13,937 nucleotides of DNA from Actinomycetes bacterium (GTDB taxonomy: Bacteria; Actinomycetota; Acidimicrobiia; Acidimicrobiales; Palsa-688). Shown here piece after piece: positions 12,646-13,937 of this stretch. The stretch covers positions 1 through 13,937 of the forward strand of contig JAKAXN010000085.1 of assembly GCA_021816565.1 (NCBI GenBank), given 5' to 3'. Each line of letters opens with the position of its first letter. The stretch's first letter is position 1. A program made the translations under genes and the position numbers. The notes under the pieces are model-generated. The model saw nothing but the letters and a program-made list of their open reading frames with translations, searched no databases and was not told the DNA's origin.

Positions 12646-12672
12646 GTACCCCCTCCGGACAGGGTCCGAAAC
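12646..12672 (-). promoter_or_regulatory. SigmaB/SigmaF-like promoter of egtBD
   Basis: On the minus strand GTTT (12669-12672), a 17-nt spacer and GGGTAC (12646-12651) match the actinobacterial stress-sigma consensus GTTT-N15-18-GGGTAT. The -10 ends 30 nt before the egtB ATG, leaving a short leader with the GGAGG site. The spacer holds a small inverted repeat CGGAC-AGG-GTCCG (12656-12668), a possible operator. Confidence 0.5.
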
Positions 12673-12682
12673 CACCAAGTGC

Positions 12683-13087
12683 TCAGCCGGCCAGTGCCAC
12701 CCCCAGGACCAGGGCGAGCGGGGCGGTGACGCCGGTGAGCGCCCCCCATACGGCCAGGTCCCGGGGCCGGGTCGAGCGCTGGTGCATCCAGGCCGACAGC
12801 CCAGAGAGCAGGAAGACCCCGATCTTGGCCCCGAGCACCGCCTGCCAGGCGCTGTCCTGGCGGGCCGGGTGGGTGACGGCGATGTTCCAGATACCCGTCG
12901 CCAGCAGCACGGCGTAGGCCGGCCAGGCGAGCCTGGCGAACTGCCGGCCGGCCGCGGGGGCGACGTCGGCGCCGGAGCGGCGCAGCACCGGGACCAGGCC
13001 GGCCAACGTGAACTGGCCGCCAACCCAGATGGTGGCGGCCAGCACGTGGAGCGACAGTCGGACGATCGTGGGCGCGTCGGCGAGCAC
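12683..13087 (-). CDS. CopD-like four-helix membrane protein, 134 aa
   Basis: Starts at GTG 13087, 9 nt after the upstream gene's stop; no strong ribosome-binding site is visible, so coupling is likely. Four hydrophobic segments are evident: about 9-35, 53-71, 85-101 and 112-133. The first carries LHVLAATIWVGGQ (13-25), the H..AA..WVGG pattern of CopD/DUF2269-type integral membrane proteins. Those are linked to copper uptake or to haem or redox membrane complexes. H14 is the only obvious metal-ligand candidate within a helix; H73 and H102 lie at loops. It is about the length of a stand-alone CopD domain. Function is uncertain. It lies with the membrane protein upstream and 67 nt before egtB. 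Confidence 0.7.
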   Translation of the reverse strand: MLADAPTIVRLSLHVLAATIWVGGQFTLAGLVPVLRRSGADVAPAAGRQFARLAWPAYAVLLATGIWNIAVTHPARQDSAWQAVLGAKIGVFLLSGLSAWMHQRSTRPRDLAVWGALTGVTAPLALVLGVALAG

Positions 13088-13096
13088 CCGGCGAGG

Positions 13097-13937
13097 CTAG
13101 ACCGACGTATCCACCGGGGATCGGGGACCGGCGTGGACGCTGCCTCCGGACGGCCCTCCGGTGGGGTGCTTGGAGTACCAGTCCCTCCAGATCAGGCGGT
13201 GCAGGGGAACCCACCGGGGGATGGACCGCACACCGGGTATGAACGGCACCAGGATGAAGCCCAGCGTCAGGATGGCCATGATCCCCCAGATCAGGGCGTC
13301 GGCGTTACCCGAGGTGTTGAAAGGCGAGATCTGGTACCAGAAGGTGTAGAGCCACAGCCAGGCCTGGCCCGGGAAGTTGCCCGTCTCGTTCATCATCCCC
13401 CACTGGTCGCCGGCCAGGTGTTGGGCGGTGGCCAGGTCGCCCAGGTAGCTGCCGTCGTTGAGGAACAGCAGCGGCTGGGTGTAGTTGAGGGTGTAGAAAC
13501 CGCTGGAGCTGGTGAGGGCCCCGTCGAGCGCCCCTGACCTGGCCATCCCCAGCAGTCGGTTGAGCATCACGGGCACCGGGCCGTAGTTGCCGGGCTTGAC
13601 CCGGGCCGGGTTGTTGTCCGGAGCGGCACTCAGGGCCTGGTCGTACGAGGACGCCCATCCCTGGCGGACCGACGCAGGGGCGGCGGTCCAGACGTTCAGC
13701 GCCGCCGTGAGGACCGGGTCACCGATCAGGGTGCGCAGGGGGTTGACGACGAAATCGTTCGTGGTGTTCACCGGTATCCGGACCCCACCCCAGTCGGCCA
13801 GCGGCAGGGGGCCGATCTTCTGGCTGGCCCCCGAGGTGTAGCTGTAGGGGGCGCCGTAGGTGGCGGTGGCGCTGGTGCCGTCGAGCTCGGTCGCGGCGGT
13901 GGCCACGAAATCGTTCGGGGTCACCCGCGACCACTGG
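13097..13937 (-). CDS. Membrane protein of unknown function, C-terminal part (cut by window edge)
   Basis: The frame is open to the right edge (QWSRVTPNDF and onward). GTG 13924 would be a possible start, but the codons before it read on without a stop and look like coding sequence, so I treat the gene as partial with its N-terminus outside. About 279 residues are visible: a long soluble domain rich in Thr, Ser and Asn, then a conserved-looking WGMMNETGNFPGQAWLWLY, one clear transmembrane helix (ALIWGIMAILTLGFILVPFI), and a basic, Trp-rich tail (PRWVPLHRLIWRDWY) ending in a Gly/Ser/Pro stretch. The topology suggests a large outside domain anchored at the C-terminus. I do not recognise a named family. 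It sits 9 nt before the CopD-like gene, so the two probably work together at the membrane. Confidence 0.72.
   Translation of the reverse strand, partial: QWSRVTPNDFVATAATELDGTSATATYGAPYSYTSGASQKIGPLPLADWGGVRIPVNTTNDFVVNPLRTLIGDPVLTAALNVWTAAPASVRQGWASSYDQALSAAPDNNPARVKPGNYGPVPVMLNRLLGMARSGALDGALTSSSGFYTLNYTQPLLFLNDGSYLGDLATAQHLAGDQWGMMNETGNFPGQAWLWLYTFWYQISPFNTSGNADALIWGIMAILTLGFILVPFIPGVRSIPRWVPLHRLIWRDWYSKHPTGGPSGGSVHAGPRSPVDTSV

Noticed and set aside
12616..13023. N-terminal extension of the EgtB reading frame
   Set aside because: The extension overlaps the CopD-like gene and reads as low-complexity sequence; ATG 12615 has GGAGG at good spacing and begins a normal EgtB.

Overview
The window is about 13.9 kb of very GC-rich DNA with strong G/C in third codon positions, many GTG and TTG starts, start/stop overlaps of the GTGA and TTGA type, and at least one apparently leaderless gene. 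Together with DUF2630, an SGNH lipase, a MEDS-HATPase regulator, an EgtB/EgtD pair and thiolase/DUF35 pairs, this points to an actinobacterium. I would guess an Acidimicrobiia-like lineage, but that placement is inference from gene style. I see no mobile element, CRISPR array or sign of recent transfer. The window looks like chromosomal housekeeping and metabolism.

Left part (1-2960): tRNA-Glu(CTC) on the minus strand, then a small conserved protein on the minus strand. A CsbD-like stress protein on the plus strand has a sigmaB/sigmaF-like promoter and a strong downstream hairpin. Next is a MEDS-domain protein fused to an RsbW-type HATPase (plus), which converges on a secreted SGNH/GDSL hydrolase (minus) with a palindrome-bearing promoter.

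Middle (2920-5836): a minus-strand group reads sigma-70-family factor, then glutamyl-tRNA synthetase gltX, then tRNA-Gln(CTG), then a hairpin terminator. With tRNA-Glu nearby, the window holds both likely tRNA substrates of a GluRS of the indirect (GatCAB) pathway. A DUF2630 protein reads away from the sigma gene. Their shared upstream region contains a CRP-like palindrome.

Right part (5855-13937): everything is on the minus strand. In transcription order: a membrane protein cut by the window edge, a CopD-like membrane protein, egtB, egtD (ergothioneine synthesis), then a tightly coupled four-gene unit. That unit is a thiolase-fold protein without the usual nucleophilic Cys, a DUF35 zinc-ribbon/OB-fold partner, an AlsS-like ThDP enzyme, and an acetyl-CoA hydrolase/CoA-transferase-family protein lacking the usual active-site Glu. 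The last gene converges on the DUF2630 gene across an 18-nt gap that is itself a hairpin.

The best candidate for something undescribed is this four-gene unit: a thiolase-fold aldolase-like complex linked to a ThDP carboligase and a degenerate CoA-transferase. A second theme is stress control: sigmaB-like promoters before csbD and egtB (a weaker one before the DUF2630 gene) and an anti-sigma-like kinase beside csbD.
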